Assembly (NCBI GenBank): GCA_031213475.1
Contig: JARUPZ010000009.1
Span: 1,116,001-1,180,000, forward strand
Origin: Nereocystis luetkeana
Taxonomy: Eukaryota; Sar; Phaeophyceae; Laminariales; Laminariaceae
Length of the DNA: 64,000 bases
Reading direction: 5' to 3'
The notes under the pieces are model-generated. The model had not been told where the DNA came from and ran no database searches. It was given only the letters and a program-made list of their open reading frames with translations. A program made the position numbers and the translations under genes. This document shows positions 19,701 through 26,947 of this stretch, one piece after another (position 1 is the first letter of the stretch; the number at the start of each line of letters is the position of its first letter).

Positions 19701-22261
19701 TGCTAAATTAAATACCAGGCACTGGTATATTGATGCTTATGTTTGTGACTTTTTGGTACTTTTTCGAACTTTTCTCTTCGTACGAGCACTTTTTGGCGAA
19801 GTTGTCGACACGGAAAGTCCGGCCGGACACATCGGTCGAGATCCGGGCGCGACCAGTGCAATCTGGAGCGCGTGGCAAGCGCTCAAAGTTCTTTATTCGG
19901 CGGGAGTGGATAAGGCGATTTCCCTGGTTTCAGTACGAGAGGCCGGATTTTGTAAGTAGTACCGGTAAAATGTTGGGGGGTTTTCCTACCGTAGGCTCTC
20001 ATGAGCACAAAGCCCAGACATATACCAGGTACCAGGTGGACAGCAGACAACATGCACAGGGCACAACGTTACAGCGCTGCCGCCCATACGCCGTGCGTGT
20101 GCGACACGCCCATATGCGCTGTACTGCCGTGGCCGGTTGTGTAAATCGGAGCCTGTGGTCCGTATTCCACCGTTTGCCTCTCTTTGCTGTTGCTATATAG
20201 GGTGGCAGACCTACTGTATGACACGCACACTCTGGACGGAAATGTCAGGGCCGCCTGGATTGAATATGAGTACCTCAACTGTTGTCCTTACAAAACCGAC
20301 GTTGCGTGTTTCTCGTCCGAGGCACTCTACACACATCACAAATATACTACCAATACCACTCTACACATCAGACAAAATGCAAAGAAGACAAACAATGGTG
20401 TGACCCCGCCTATTAATAGCAGCACCGCGCGTGTCGCAGGTCTGTGGTGCACTGTTGTGGCTAGTTGCTTTATCGGGGGTTGCCGCCCATCATCTGTCAT
20501 CACAACCTCTCTCTCTCCCTTTCTCTTCTGATGTGCTGCTGTGCATGTGTGTGCGGTGGGTCGTGCGCGCCGCGAAAAATAACACCAAGGTACCAGGTGT
20601 TGCGGATCTATGACAGTACATATACAAGTAGAGCAAAAAAATCACGATGCCCGATTTTGGACTTTAAGGCGCGAGTTCGGCAGATATCAGGCCTATTTAT
20701 TTTCACGTTTGTGATCTGATTGATTTTATTGTAAATATGGTGTACGTAACCAAGACACCACAGACAACAAACAGCACATGATCAGGGGAGGGTGCGTGCT
20801 ACCACCAGCTGGCTATAACGCTATACACGCCTGACGCCCGCTAGCAGAGAAGGAAGGAACATCACGCGTGTGCGGTAGTTGTCCGTGCTGTATTTTTGTG
20901 GCTGCTGATTCATACTCGAGTTGCTTTTTTATCGGACCCTACGATCTGGTGAGCTGGGGTCTCTGCTCTTGTGTGATACATGCTTGCTGCCACAGGTACG
21001 ACAACACTGCTGCTGCTGCTGCAGAGCGATTTTCGTGGGCAGCTGAGTGTGGTCGAGACTTCCAGCCCCTTCTTCGATGTATCCTTTTCTATTTCCGTAA
21101 ATATTATCCCACTAATGTACTGCTGTGTTCCGTGTGTCACACGTGTGTGTGCGTTGTGTGTCCTGTGTCACTCGTGGAGTGCTTTCAAACCTTTTTTGGT
21201 CGGCAGTCCTTGGTTTTGCTCGGCAGAGGCCTTAATCGCCAAGAACATCACAACAAAGCCATCTATTTGAAACTATTTGAAGTATTGATTGACAGCGTGA
21301 TGCCCAATTTATAACATCATTATAGCATTACCTCTAATACCAACTTGTTTAAAAAATATATACCTCACATACTCCAGAATCAACTTTTGTAAGCTCCCTT
21401 CGTGCAACGTAAAAAAAAATGTATCTCTCAGACCTATGCCAATGGGAAAGCGAAGTATCAATAAAAGTTTGAATTTCAAAGATACCCTCCAAAACAATTT
21501 AGAACACGCTTCCTATGGGTATAGCAGTACTCGTAAAATATCATGCGCTAGAGCATGTACGGAGAGACGGACCCAAATGTCACACGTCAACACGGGCCGT
21601 TCGTCGAAAACAGCCGGAAAGCGAAATACGCAACGTAAAACTTCGTACAGCAGCACTGGTTACTATTATTAATAGTACCAGTAGAGCACTATTAATAATA
21701 ATCTATTAATAATAGTGTACCTGGTATCAGGTATTTGAAGGGGTGAGAGATCGACAAATTACTTCCATTGTCTTGTGTACCTTCGCGTGTCGATCTGCTG
21801 TTTCAGTGTACGAAATGCTTGAAGTATTATCGCCTCGTCGACCCTGGTAGCATCCAGGGAAGTCACCAATAATGGAAAACGCGCGATCGGTTCACGCGGC
21901 TTGCAAAATTGAGTATCGATCGATCTGCCGATTGGTTGGACTCACAGCTGACGTACTCTTTTAGTTTGCTCAAAATTCATGTTTGCAATCTTGGTGTGAT
22001 ACTTGTACCTGATACTATTATTTAATATTAATCCTCGTACTGCTGTTGTGCTGTTCTACGAGGCGTGTGTACGTAGGTTTTCAGAGTTCAAAAATGAGAA
22101 ATTATCTCAGGTTTGAAAGCAACGAAATCCCTATCTATGTAACACAACACACGCAAGCACTGTCTCGCGACAAGTGGAGAACTCTCACCTGAGAAGACCT
22201 CGTCCAGATCAATACCTTTAGAAAGCATAGAACCCGCTGACCCGAACACAGGGGTCACCAT
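1635..22261 (-). CDS. AUREO: Aureochrome: bZIP-LOV blue-light receptor transcription factor (nine coding exons)
   Basis: Exons in transcription order: 22189-22261, 18920-19344, 12159-12269, 11390-11473, 9958-10131, 8082-8147, 6115-6173, 5794-5887, 1635-1772. They sum to 1224 bases, 407 codons plus stop, and all junction phases agree. Residues 1-166 are a Gly/Ala/Ser-rich N-terminus. The bZIP basic region ERNREHAKRSRIRKK is at 167-181, followed by the zipper. The LOV domain runs about 258-372, with GRNCRFLQ (adduct cysteine 307), flavin-contact asparagines 339 and 349, and VGVQ (glutamine 370) on the last strand. A short acidic tail follows. Aureochromes are nuclear dimers whose FMN-cysteine photoadduct changes DNA binding, and the order bZIP then LOV is diagnostic of photosynthetic stramenopiles. 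All borders are GT-AG except the GC donor after exon 5. The first ATG is uncertain: a further 5' exon near 22690 is possible. Exon assembly is my inference; the domain motifs are read directly. Confidence 0.88.
2468..2491. repeat. Short inverted repeat CTACAGTAG / CTACTGTAG
   Basis: Two 9-base arms at 2468-2476 and 2483-2491 are exact reverse complements around a 6-base spacer. The arms contain TAC(A/T)GTA, one of several TA-flanked palindromic words that recur here. It lies in aureochrome intron 8. Confidence 0.7.
2678..2938 (+). repeat. Dispersed repeat family A, copy 1
   Basis: This copy matches 23187-23455 almost base for base: GGCGCTTCGCTCCGCGGG, ATGCGAAGCGGACAGAGG, CAGCTCGGACGC, and an end in ACATACCCCAGGTAGGG. 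The copies differ by small indels. No coding capacity and no clear terminal inverted repeats, so the class is unknown. Confidence 0.8.
2939..5057. other. Interior of aureochrome intron 8
   Basis: Intron sequence between exons 8 and 9. Open frames at 3207-3422 and 4205-4828 (minus) have no recognisable features; the latter is rich in Phe/Leu/Cys from T-rich DNA. Apart from the TATG run I see nothing that must be coding. Confidence 0.4.
3784..3851. repeat. (TATG)n microsatellite
   Basis: About 17 units of a TATG tetranucleotide with one interruption near 3836, inside aureochrome intron 8. Confidence 0.9.
5058..5280. repeat. GC-rich cluster of short perfect palindromes
   Basis: The stretch holds GTTGCGCTGGCGCAAC, GTTGCGCGCAGCGCGCAAC, TTGGGCGCAGGCGCAA and similar hairpins, much richer in GC than the flanks. 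Open frames across it follow the repeated GCGCA words and are not convincing as genes. Confidence 0.6.
5441..5793. repeat. GTACGG-rich degenerate array directly at the exon 8 donor
   Basis: On the minus strand the exon 8 donor GTACGG is followed by repeated variants (GTACGGCACAG, TTACGGTGCGGTAG, GTACGGCATGG, GTACGGTACAG) that fade toward 5440. The array starts at the splice site itself. A perfect 16-base palindrome TACCAGGTACCTGGTA sits inside it at 5701-5716. Confidence 0.75.
5794..5887 (-). CDS. AUREO: Aureochrome exon 8: LOV beta strands
   Basis: Acceptor AATTCGCAG, completes Arg, then DTSVCLMNYKADGTPFWNQF, FVAALRDDTDK, donor GTACGG. NY..DG..FWN holds the two asparagines that bind FMN. 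Phase 2 in, phase 0 out. The donor hexamer GTACGG is repeated many times in the intron that follows. Confidence 0.95.
5972..6088. repeat. (AAGGC)n pentanucleotide array in intron 7
   Basis: More than 20 units of AAGGC with a few AGGCG variants, preceded by three units of GCAGGTCAAC. It fills half of the 227-base intron 7 and begins about 25 bases beyond the exon 7 donor. Confidence 0.9.
6115..6173 (-). CDS. AUREO: Aureochrome exon 7: LOV helix
   Basis: Acceptor CCGCGATAG, then GPGTDPRAIDIIRRGVAEG and two bases of an Arg codon, donor GTGAGTTTAC. This is the usual GP-x-TD-x(2)-A-(I/V)-x(2)-I-R stretch after FLQ. Phase 0 in, phase 2 out. A (CCTTG)n array begins some 25 bases beyond the donor. 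Confidence 0.93.
6174..8081. other. Aureochrome intron 6
   Basis: GC-rich in its middle (6850-7450), where overlapping open frames occur on both strands without recognisable domains. No repeat of note besides a TACCAGGTAC word at 7788. The start of the intron shows one possible short duplication of the donor (TGCAGGTGAAT and TGCCAGTGAAT, 46 bases apart). Confidence 0.4.
8082..8147 (-). CDS. AUREO: Aureochrome exon 6: LOV core with the photoactive cysteine
   Basis: Acceptor TATCATTCAG, 22 codons GFLTLTGYTIQNVIGRNCRF then LQ, donor GTGAAT; phase 0 both sides. The GRNCRFLQ motif contains the cysteine that forms the FMN adduct (residue 307), and the motif is intact. Confidence 0.95.
8603..8776. 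repeat. (CCTAC/CCTAT)n pentanucleotide array in intron 5
   Basis: Imperfect array of CCCTA-type pentamers with TATCC variants. It gives a Tyr-Pro-Ile repeat open frame on the plus strand that is a product of the array. Confidence 0.9.
9010..9046. repeat. (TTAGTA)n hexanucleotide run
   Basis: Six units of TTAGTA/TTGGTA followed by GGGTGGGTGGG, in aureochrome intron 5. Confidence 0.9.
9620..9985 (-). repeat. Exon 5/donor border present three times in tandem
   Basis: The last exon bases plus donor recur downstream on the minus strand. Junction 1 is at 9958/9957 (GCGAGCCAG then GCGAGTTG), junction 2 at 9794/9793 (GCGAGCCAG then GTGAGTTGCTC), junction 3 at 9654/9653 (GCTTGCCAG then GTGGGTTGCTC). 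CATCG precedes each and GAGGCT/TAGGCTT-type sequence follows each. Periods are 164 and 140 bases. The copies are degenerate, so the event is old. Confidence 0.85.
9958..10131 (-). CDS. AUREO: Aureochrome exon 5: linker and start of the LOV domain
   Basis: Acceptor CTATCCAATCAG, 58 codons: an acidic Asp/Glu linker, then EPDFQLMQAL, QQNFTISDPSM and NPIVYASQ, the canonical first strands of a LOV domain. The exon must end at CCAG because the frame meets a stop nine codons on and the next exon supplies GFLTLTGY. The bases at the donor are GCGAGT, so this is a GC-AG intron. Two further copies of the same border, with GT, follow within the intron. Confidence 0.9.
11070..11385. repeat. Degenerate TAGTGTTCAA-type array at the exon 4 donor
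   Basis: About 25 variants of a roughly 10-base word (TAGTGTTCAA, TCGTGTCCAA, TAGTGTTTAA). It starts within a few bases of the exon 4 donor at 11389 and fills the first 300 bases of intron 4. TACCTGGTA words are interspersed at its donor-side end. Confidence 0.8.
11390..11473 (-). CDS. AUREO: Aureochrome exon 4: zipper end and linker
   Basis: Acceptor TTATTGCAG, 28 codons VVKEHMPNEAATVFEKCVHE then KALALSGK, donor GTGAGG; phase 0 both sides. In the family the helix after the zipper carries a similar I/V-V-x-E-x-(I/M)-P segment. The intron that follows opens directly into the decamer-like array at 11070-11385. Confidence 0.85.
12159..12269 (-). CDS. AUREO: Aureochrome exon 3: bZIP basic region and zipper
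   Basis: Acceptor ACACTACAG, then 37 codons beginning ERNREHAKRSRIRKKF and ending NMALRQ, then donor GTAGAC. N-x(3)-A-x(2)-S-R fits the DNA-contact signature of bZIP proteins, and the combination with REHAKRSR is typical of aureochromes. Phase 0 on both sides. The frame is too short to stand out as an isolated ORF. Confidence 0.92.
12330..12760. repeat. Dispersed repeat family B, three tandem-like copies
   Basis: A block reading (TA)GCTGTCGCTAGGAACTC then GCGCAGCAGGAT occurs near 12355, 12540 and 12715. The first two are followed by GGTTGG...TCGG(T/C)CGGCGGTCGG-like sequence. Related blocks are at 2085, 10605 and 16717. No coding role recognised. Confidence 0.65.
13135..13340. repeat. Degenerate TAATAGTTGGCTAGG array
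   Basis: Five spaced copies of a (TATT)AATAGTTGGCTAGG word with ACTA/CGACTA spacers in aureochrome intron 2. Two copies are preceded by TATTATTAATAG. Confidence 0.65.
14031..14612 (-). pseudogene. Coiled-coil-like open frames, unknown origin
   Basis: Two adjoining frames (14612-14316 and 14306-14031) read as a Lys/Arg/Glu/Ala-rich protein: MTRHKKNKGLQEALKNKE at the start and TEERLRLGTAAKLSEERQQ later. Composition suggests helices or coiled coil. One in-frame stop and a frame change separate the parts. They lie inside aureochrome intron 2 and do not fit its splice phases. The related style of the frame at 15766 suggests a mobile-element or retrogene relic. Confidence 0.3.
15766..16313 (+). 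pseudogene. Second coiled-coil-like open frame pair
   Basis: Begins MAKKRKPSFGPRSRRAAAKQ and, after a frame change near 16030, continues as KMKAEEDRLQAELAMRSERQ and EEAAASKADAEALRKHVSNL, clearly helical and heptad-like. It resembles the minus-strand pair at 14031-14612 in layout (basic start, then Glu/Ala/Arg helices). Function unknown; it sits inside aureochrome intron 2 on the opposite strand. Confidence 0.35.
16700..16850. repeat. Repeat family B copy carrying an extra TATTAA
   Basis: Reads TAGCGGTCACTATTAATAGG, AACACGCC and TAGCAGGAT, then GCGTTGGTTGGAGAAC and CTCGGCCAGCGGACGGTCG. It is homologous to the blocks at 12330-12760, but those have CGCTAGGAAC where this copy has CACTATTAATAGGAAC. 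Confidence 0.65.
16894..17574. repeat. Minisatellite of 10-11 bp GGTCCCT units
   Basis: About 60-65 units of (A/T)(A/T)TGGTCCCTA and variants (TTGGTCTCTA, TTGGTCTTTA, AACAGTCCCT). The open frame with repeated Trp-Ser-Leu-Val-Pro is a by-product of the unit. In aureochrome intron 2. Confidence 0.95.
17878..18066 (-). mobile_element. tRNA-derived SINE, copy 2
   Basis: On the minus strand a tRNA-like head (A box TGATCTAGCGGTTACA, B box GAGTTCGAGCCTCCC) is followed by a body GCGAGGGAAGAAA...AAAACGAAGGCACGCACCG. The body matches the SINE at 26591-26941, but the head differs. The left limit is uncertain: no poly(A)-like tail is visible. Confidence 0.6.
18066..18764. other. Part of aureochrome intron 2
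   Basis: AT-rich intron sequence with frames that run through repeated Phe/Ser codons. No domains and no strong repeats. Confidence 0.35.
18765..18815 (-). repeat. Duplicate of the aureochrome exon 2 end and donor
   Basis: ATGTCGCGTAGGTCAACG... AGAAGCTGGAGAGGCGG then GTGAGTGTGG repeats the last 50 bases and donor of exon 2 (junction 18920), 155 bases downstream in the intron. The copy keeps the GTGAGT donor but has an in-frame TAG in its exon-like part. Confidence 0.8.
18920..19344 (-). CDS. AUREO: Aureochrome exon 2: low-complexity N-terminal region up to the bZIP
   Basis: Starts after CAATAAAAG with CYFAFGGAEDVPS, runs through a long Gly/Ala stretch, then MKRELSDSN and SMSEQQKLERR, and stops at CGG before a consensus GTGAGTGAGG donor. 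Length is 425 bases (2 + 141 codons), exactly what the phases of exons 1 and 3 require. The open frame continues for dozens of codons past the donor, but that part is intron. The 3' end of this exon with its donor is duplicated 155 bp into the intron (18765). Confidence 0.8.
19802..19956 (+). pseudogene. Possible TTF/hAT-type transposase N-terminal scrap
   Basis: The plus-strand frame reads SKFFIRREWIRRFPWFQYER and meets a consensus GTAAGTAG donor after PDF. The pattern W(I/L)..FPW..Y resembles the start of TTF-type zinc fingers of hAT-like transposases. No metal-binding cysteines are seen nearby. It lies inside aureochrome intron 1 on the opposite strand. Weak call. Confidence 0.25.
19960..21432. 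other. Aureochrome intron 1, no gene recognised
   Basis: Open frames such as 20868-21314 (plus, 148 codons, Cys-rich) lack recognisable features. TACCAGGTACCAGGT at 20024 and CTATTAATAG at 20410 are further copies of the two window-wide words. Confidence 0.35.
21433..21525 (+). repeat. Repeat family C terminus (AGACCTATGCCAATGG)
   Basis: AGACCTATGCCAATGGGAAAG...GTTTGAATTTCAAAGATACC...ACACGCTTCCTATGGGT matches the reverse complement of 43255-43348. It also shares its start with 42460 and 30411. It appears to be one end of a terminal-inverted-repeat element. Confidence 0.7.
22189..22261 (-). CDS. AUREO: Aureochrome exon 1 (first recognised)
   Basis: The exon opens at an ATG directly after TTGTTCAG and ends TTCTCAG before GTGAGAG. 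It encodes MVTPVFGSAGSM followed by SKGIDLDEVFS. It ends in phase 1, and the spare G joins AC at the start of the next exon to give Asp. Because the ATG sits right after an acceptor-like AG, it may be an internal methionine: a short coding exon ATGGCAGAT before GTGAGTG lies near 22690 on the same strand. N-termini of this family are poorly conserved, so this exon rests on phase and splice sites. Confidence 0.6.
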
Positions 22262-23186
22262 CTGAACAACGCAGCAATACAAGGCGCATGCGCAATACAA
22301 AATACAGCACCATCAGCACGAGAGATGGTCGGCGGCGGAGGTGTAGCATTGTTTGTAGCATTTGATTCGATTTCCTCCGTCCTCCAACCTTTCTCAGGAA
22401 CTGCACGAAACTCCCAGGATACTCCTGTACAGAGTCACAGTACTACTACTGTATTCCAAGACGCAAGCTATTGCCACGCACGGCAGCAGCGGTGTGGGCG
22501 CCACAGCAGTCTACGGCAGTGAAGGTATCTATCACGTCAGCGATGGTATCTATCACGTCAAGACAAATCGAAAAGCGAGCATCAAGGGGAGGCAGAATAC
22601 CTGCAATACTCGCGGTGAGGCCCCCAACGTCAAAAAGCTAGGCGAAACCATCACTCTTGCGGTCTCGTATACACTCACATCTGCCATGATTGCTGCTCGG
22701 CCGCTCCAGTCACTGTATATTGCCAGGTGAAGCTGGCCGGGCCTCGAGCTTGGCTTGTACACGAGCGTAAATTTCAGGGGTCCCTGATCAGTACGGCCTC
22801 CATACCACTGAAGCCTCGCATTTACTGATCGGCTACGATCGGATCGGAGATCGGAAATCGGAAACCGGAAACCGGAGATCGCGAAATCATGTTTCCTTTC
22901 CTGCCGCAGGTACCTGTCCTGCCTGTGGGCTGTGAATATCTTGGATGGGTCCGATTTGCTCGACGGAAGACTACGAGGATACCTGGTAGTATTGTTGTAG
23001 GTTATGATGATGTTATGAAGTAAGCGGGTGCCTACAAGCAGTATACATCTGGAGCCTGGAGTTCATCATCATATCACCACCACTACTGACTGTGGTGTCA
23101 GCAGTCACTCGATACAAAGTCGGTCGAGAATGATTTTTGTTTTTGTACCTGGTGCCACAGAGGTACGAGGTACGAGTAGTATATAC
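22262..23186 (-). other. Region upstream of the recognised aureochrome exons
   Basis: Upstream DNA of the aureochrome. A candidate short first exon (ATGGCAGAT before GTGAGTG) lies near 22690 on the minus strand. GATCGGAGATCGGAAATCGG-type short repeats lie at 22845-22890. No TATA box can be assigned. Confidence 0.35.
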
Positions 23187-23455
23187 AGGGCGCTTCGCTC
23201 CGCGGGCGGCCTACGCCGCCCGCTACGCTCGCTCAGGAAGGAAAAGTACATATAATTACTATGCGAAGCGGACAGAGGTCCATGATTGAATATAGTTTTT
23301 TTTATTATGACCGTAGTTGCACACTAACTGGCGACTTGATAATGCCAAGAGTCTCGCCGCCATGCTTCAGGAAAAAACAGCTCGGACGCGACATACGCTT
23401 CGCATCGCGGGCGGTTGCCGCACGCACGTACGTACATACCCCAGGTAGGGTATTT
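23187..23455 (+). repeat. Dispersed repeat family A, copy 2
   Basis: Near-identical to 2678-2938. It contains GGGCGGCCTACGCCGCCC, a perfect hairpin stem with a 4-base loop. It ends in ACATACCCCAGGTAGGG twenty bases before the Copia LTR. Confidence 0.8.
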
Positions 23456-23474
23456 AATTAATTAATTTATATTA

Positions 23475-23903
23475 TGGTATTTGCGTTGTACCCTGACAAT
23501 GCAGACAGAGGCTGTGTCCTCGGTGTTAGCCGAGAGATGACACCGGGCAAGCGTTGGCCCTGGAAGTAAGATACTCCCGTGCGGTAGAGAGAAGAAGACG
23601 TGATAACACGTAAACACTGGCGCACAGATGGCCAACACACACAGATGTACTCCACAGAGAATGCAAGAGTCCAGACGACGGCAGCTTCCAGAGATGAACA
23701 GGCAGCTAAGATGCCGTCAAGATCCGGGTAGAGATCCCTTCAAAGAATGAGATACTCGATCCTGCGAGAGAAGATAAGATACGGTTGCTATTCCTCCGCA
23801 TAATATACGTTACATGCCGAGATGGTACATAGACTATGATCTACGATACAAGAGTAGTGCTACTTGAGCATTGACTCATACATGGGCATGTACTATTCCA
23901 TCA
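23475..23903 (-). repeat. Copia 3' LTR (complete, 429 bp)
   Basis: Bounded by TG...CA (plus-strand reading TGGTATTTGCG ... TTCCATCA) next to the polypurine tract. It matches 30140-30418 over the shared part. Confidence 0.9.
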
Positions 23904-24041
23904 CACTCCCCCTCAATGTTTAATTTGCTGATAGAAAAATATACCAGGTAGTCATAAAAAACAAACCAAGTCAGTGATAATAGAAGAATTCAAGAAACAA
24001 CTCCATACTGCAAGCAAGCAGTTCATTTGATGCGTCAACTA

Positions 24042-24153
24042 TTACGGGGGGGCATACCAGGTAGTTAATAGGACCAAATATTGTTAGTAAAAATGGTGAA
24101 ATATATAGTGTTTTATCTATACCGTGGGTCCTATTAACTATGGTCCCCTGTAA
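24042..24153. mobile_element. MITE family M1, copy 1 (TA target, TTAC ends)
   Basis: Inverted ends TTACGGGG..., GTTAATAGGACC and GGTCCTATTAACTATGGTCC ending GTAA, flanked by TA on both sides. The left end carries an extra CCAGGTA compared with its own right end. Same family as 41214-41366. TA duplication suggests Tc1/mariner-type mobilisation. Confidence 0.8.
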
Positions 24154-24419
24154 TAATAGTAGAAATTGTAACATTGTTTCGCGCCTTACGTGCATACATT
24201 TATGTGCTTGCAAAAGTACTGCTATCGTATCCTGCACAAACCAATTTTACCATAAACCTTAAATCCTAAATGAAATAGTGCAAGACCGAATGTTGACTAT
24301 TGAAATAGCAAGCTGATTTGCACAAATAACAGATTCACAAAACAAACACACAAACACAAACACAATGTTGATGACACAAACATATAACACAAGATGTTGA
24401 CGACGACGTTAACGTCAGA

Positions 24420-25620
24420 AGTTGCTGATGATGTCTAGTACCTGCTGGAAACGCGGCTTGGCGCTTGGTCCCGATGTCGGCGGGGTTGTCTTTGGTGGAG
24501 ATGTAGTGAGTCGAAATCGTCCCCTCGGTGACCAGCTCGCGGATGTAGAAGTAACGAGGTGCAATGTGCTTGGTTCGAGAACTGTATGAACGGTTTCCAA
24601 GCGCATGCCGAGTCGCAGTGTTGTCGCAGTGAAGCGGCACTTGAACGAACTGCTCCCCAAACCCTAGCTCCGTCAGCATGTTCATGCAGAACACGGCTTC
24701 CTTCATCGCGAGTGCCGATACGACCAGCTCAGCTTCCATTGTGGACATGGCTGTAAGGCTTTGAAGACCAGACTTGAAGCTGATGGGAGCCCTGGCCAAC
24801 ATCATGATGTAGCACGACGTCGACTTGCCGTTATCCGGGTTGTTAGCCCAGTTATAGATCGAGAAGGCCGTGAGCTTAAAGCCTCCCTTCTTGTACACTA
24901 TGCTGAAGTCAGTGGACCCTGCCAGGTACCGCAGAATGTGCTTGGCCGCCACCATGTGCACTTTCGACGGATTTCACATAGCACGAGATATTTGACTCGA
25001 GCTGTACTTAAAGTCATACCTGAGAACAGTGGTCAGGTACATGACCGTTCCTGCGATCGCTTGGTACCTCTGCTTTTCGTCAGCGTTCAGCAGTGTCTCC
25101 TCCGGCTGCTTGGTGGAGAAATCAGGTCCGTAACCGGGGGTTAGCATAGGCTTACAGTTGGCGAAACCAAATCGCTCCAGGGCGGACTTGGTGTAGTCCT
25201 CCTGGTCGATTTTGAGCGTCTTCTCCGCACGGTTGCGGGTGACCTGCAGCCCAAGTACACGCGACGCATCGCCCATGTCGGTCATGTTGAACCTGTCCAT
25301 TTGCTGTGCCTTAATCTTCTCGATCACTTCGATGTTGCCACCAATCACAAGTAGATCGTCCACGTACAAGGTGAGGATGACGGTGACACCCTTATGCTGG
25401 TATATGTAGATGCAGGTGTCGGACTTCAGAGGGATGAAACCTATGACCTTAAGAACGGGGCCAATGGCGTGGAACCAATTCCCGGGGCTTTGAGATAGCC
25501 CGTAGAGGCTTTTCTCCAGCCTCATGACCAGAGGGCCTCCATCCTTGTCTTTAGTCTCGTAACCAGGCGGCTGTGCTACGTACACTTCCTTCTCAAGATC
25601 AGCATTCAGAAGATCGCGGA
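24420..25620 (-). pseudogene. Copia reverse transcriptase and RNase H region (fossil)
   Basis: Reverse transcriptase hallmarks include VYVAQPPGYE, KSLYGLSQSPGNW and YVDDLLVIG; RNase H features include the ANNPDNGKSTS stretch and the SLTAMSTMEAE stretch. These lie in the order expected for Copia, downstream of integrase. Confidence 0.9.
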
Positions 25621-25769
25621 ACAAGCTTGTAAACTCCTAGCTCGTTAAGACTAGTAATTTCCTTGTCTGCAGCAGCTCCCCAAAATTTAGCGTCTGAAAG
25701 CTTCATGACTTCGGCATACGATTTCGGAACTCCCGGTTGCAAAGTCTGCACGGCATACGCATACTCAAC

Positions 25770-26914
25770 GAATCGAGACATACCGTCCTTGTGAGCGACG
25801 TCCTAACACTCCCCCTTCGTGAAATACGCAAAACCGAGCCGTCTCAGGTTTGCTGAGGGTCCTGGTGTTGGGCTGGCTCGCGGCAGATCTGGTGACGGCC
25901 GGTGTAATCGCGCGACCTCCGCACGACGCAGAATTACCACGTGAAGAACCACCACGCGAAGAACTACCGGGCGCAGCACCAGATGGCGTAGATCCCGATG
26001 GCGAAGCGGACGGTGGAGGGCCAGGTGACGGAGAACTCTGATCGCAAGGGCTCACTCCCCCAGGCACAACAGGCGGGGTAGGAGCAACAGGGCTCATGCC
26101 AAGGTCGCGGTCGGTGACATCACGGATTTTCCCCAAAAGGTCAGTCTCGAACGGCTCTGCAGCGTCTAGGTTAGGAGAAGCCGAACCGATTTCTTGGTTA
26201 GATGTGTATTCGCGCACATCTCTTACCAAGTCGTCACTCTCGTCGTACGTGAAATTTCCGTCGTCAAAACCACCGACCTCCACGCGAGGTAGTGCAGAGG
26301 GGGTCTCAATGAAGATAACATTTCGAATCTCTCTGACACGTTTCGTCGCTGGATTGTAGACCCGGTAAGACTTGCTATCCGTGCTGTATCCAACCAGGCG
26401 TCCTTCCCAAGCACGCGGATCCAATTTCTTCGTGTGGGTCTCTACGTGTACAAACGACCTACCAGGTAGCTTGTTCCCGAGGTAAGCATCGTTGCCGTAG
26501 AGTGCCTTGTAGGGCGTACAATTGCTCAACGCCGCATGTGGGACCCGGTTGCTCAGGTAGACAGCTGTCAGCATCAACTCCCCCCAGAGGCCGGTCGCCC
26601 CGGTGGTTCAAGTGGTTAACCTCGAATTCTACTTGTTTGAGTCCTGGGTTCGAGCCCTAGGAGGGTCGGACTTTGACTTTATTTGCAAAAATAAAAAAAG
26701 GGATTCAATTGTTGAGAGCGCCTTGCAGCGTGGGTAGGCACAATTCGATGCGAGTCGACGAGGGAAGAAAAGGCTGAAATCTTCTCGCGATAAAAAATGA
26801 AGGCACGTACGGTAGCGGGAAGGGGGGAGAAGAGCCTGCTATGTGACCCCGGATCTGAGTTACGAGTTGGAAGGAGAGAGAGAAGAAGATGTGCGAAGAT
26901 AATGAATGGGATGG

Positions 26915-26947
<33 letters not shown>

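Noticed and set aside
20137-20531. Second exon of a TTF/hAT-like gene after 19956
   Set aside because: No cysteine pattern or conserved motif follows the possible acceptor; too weak to list.
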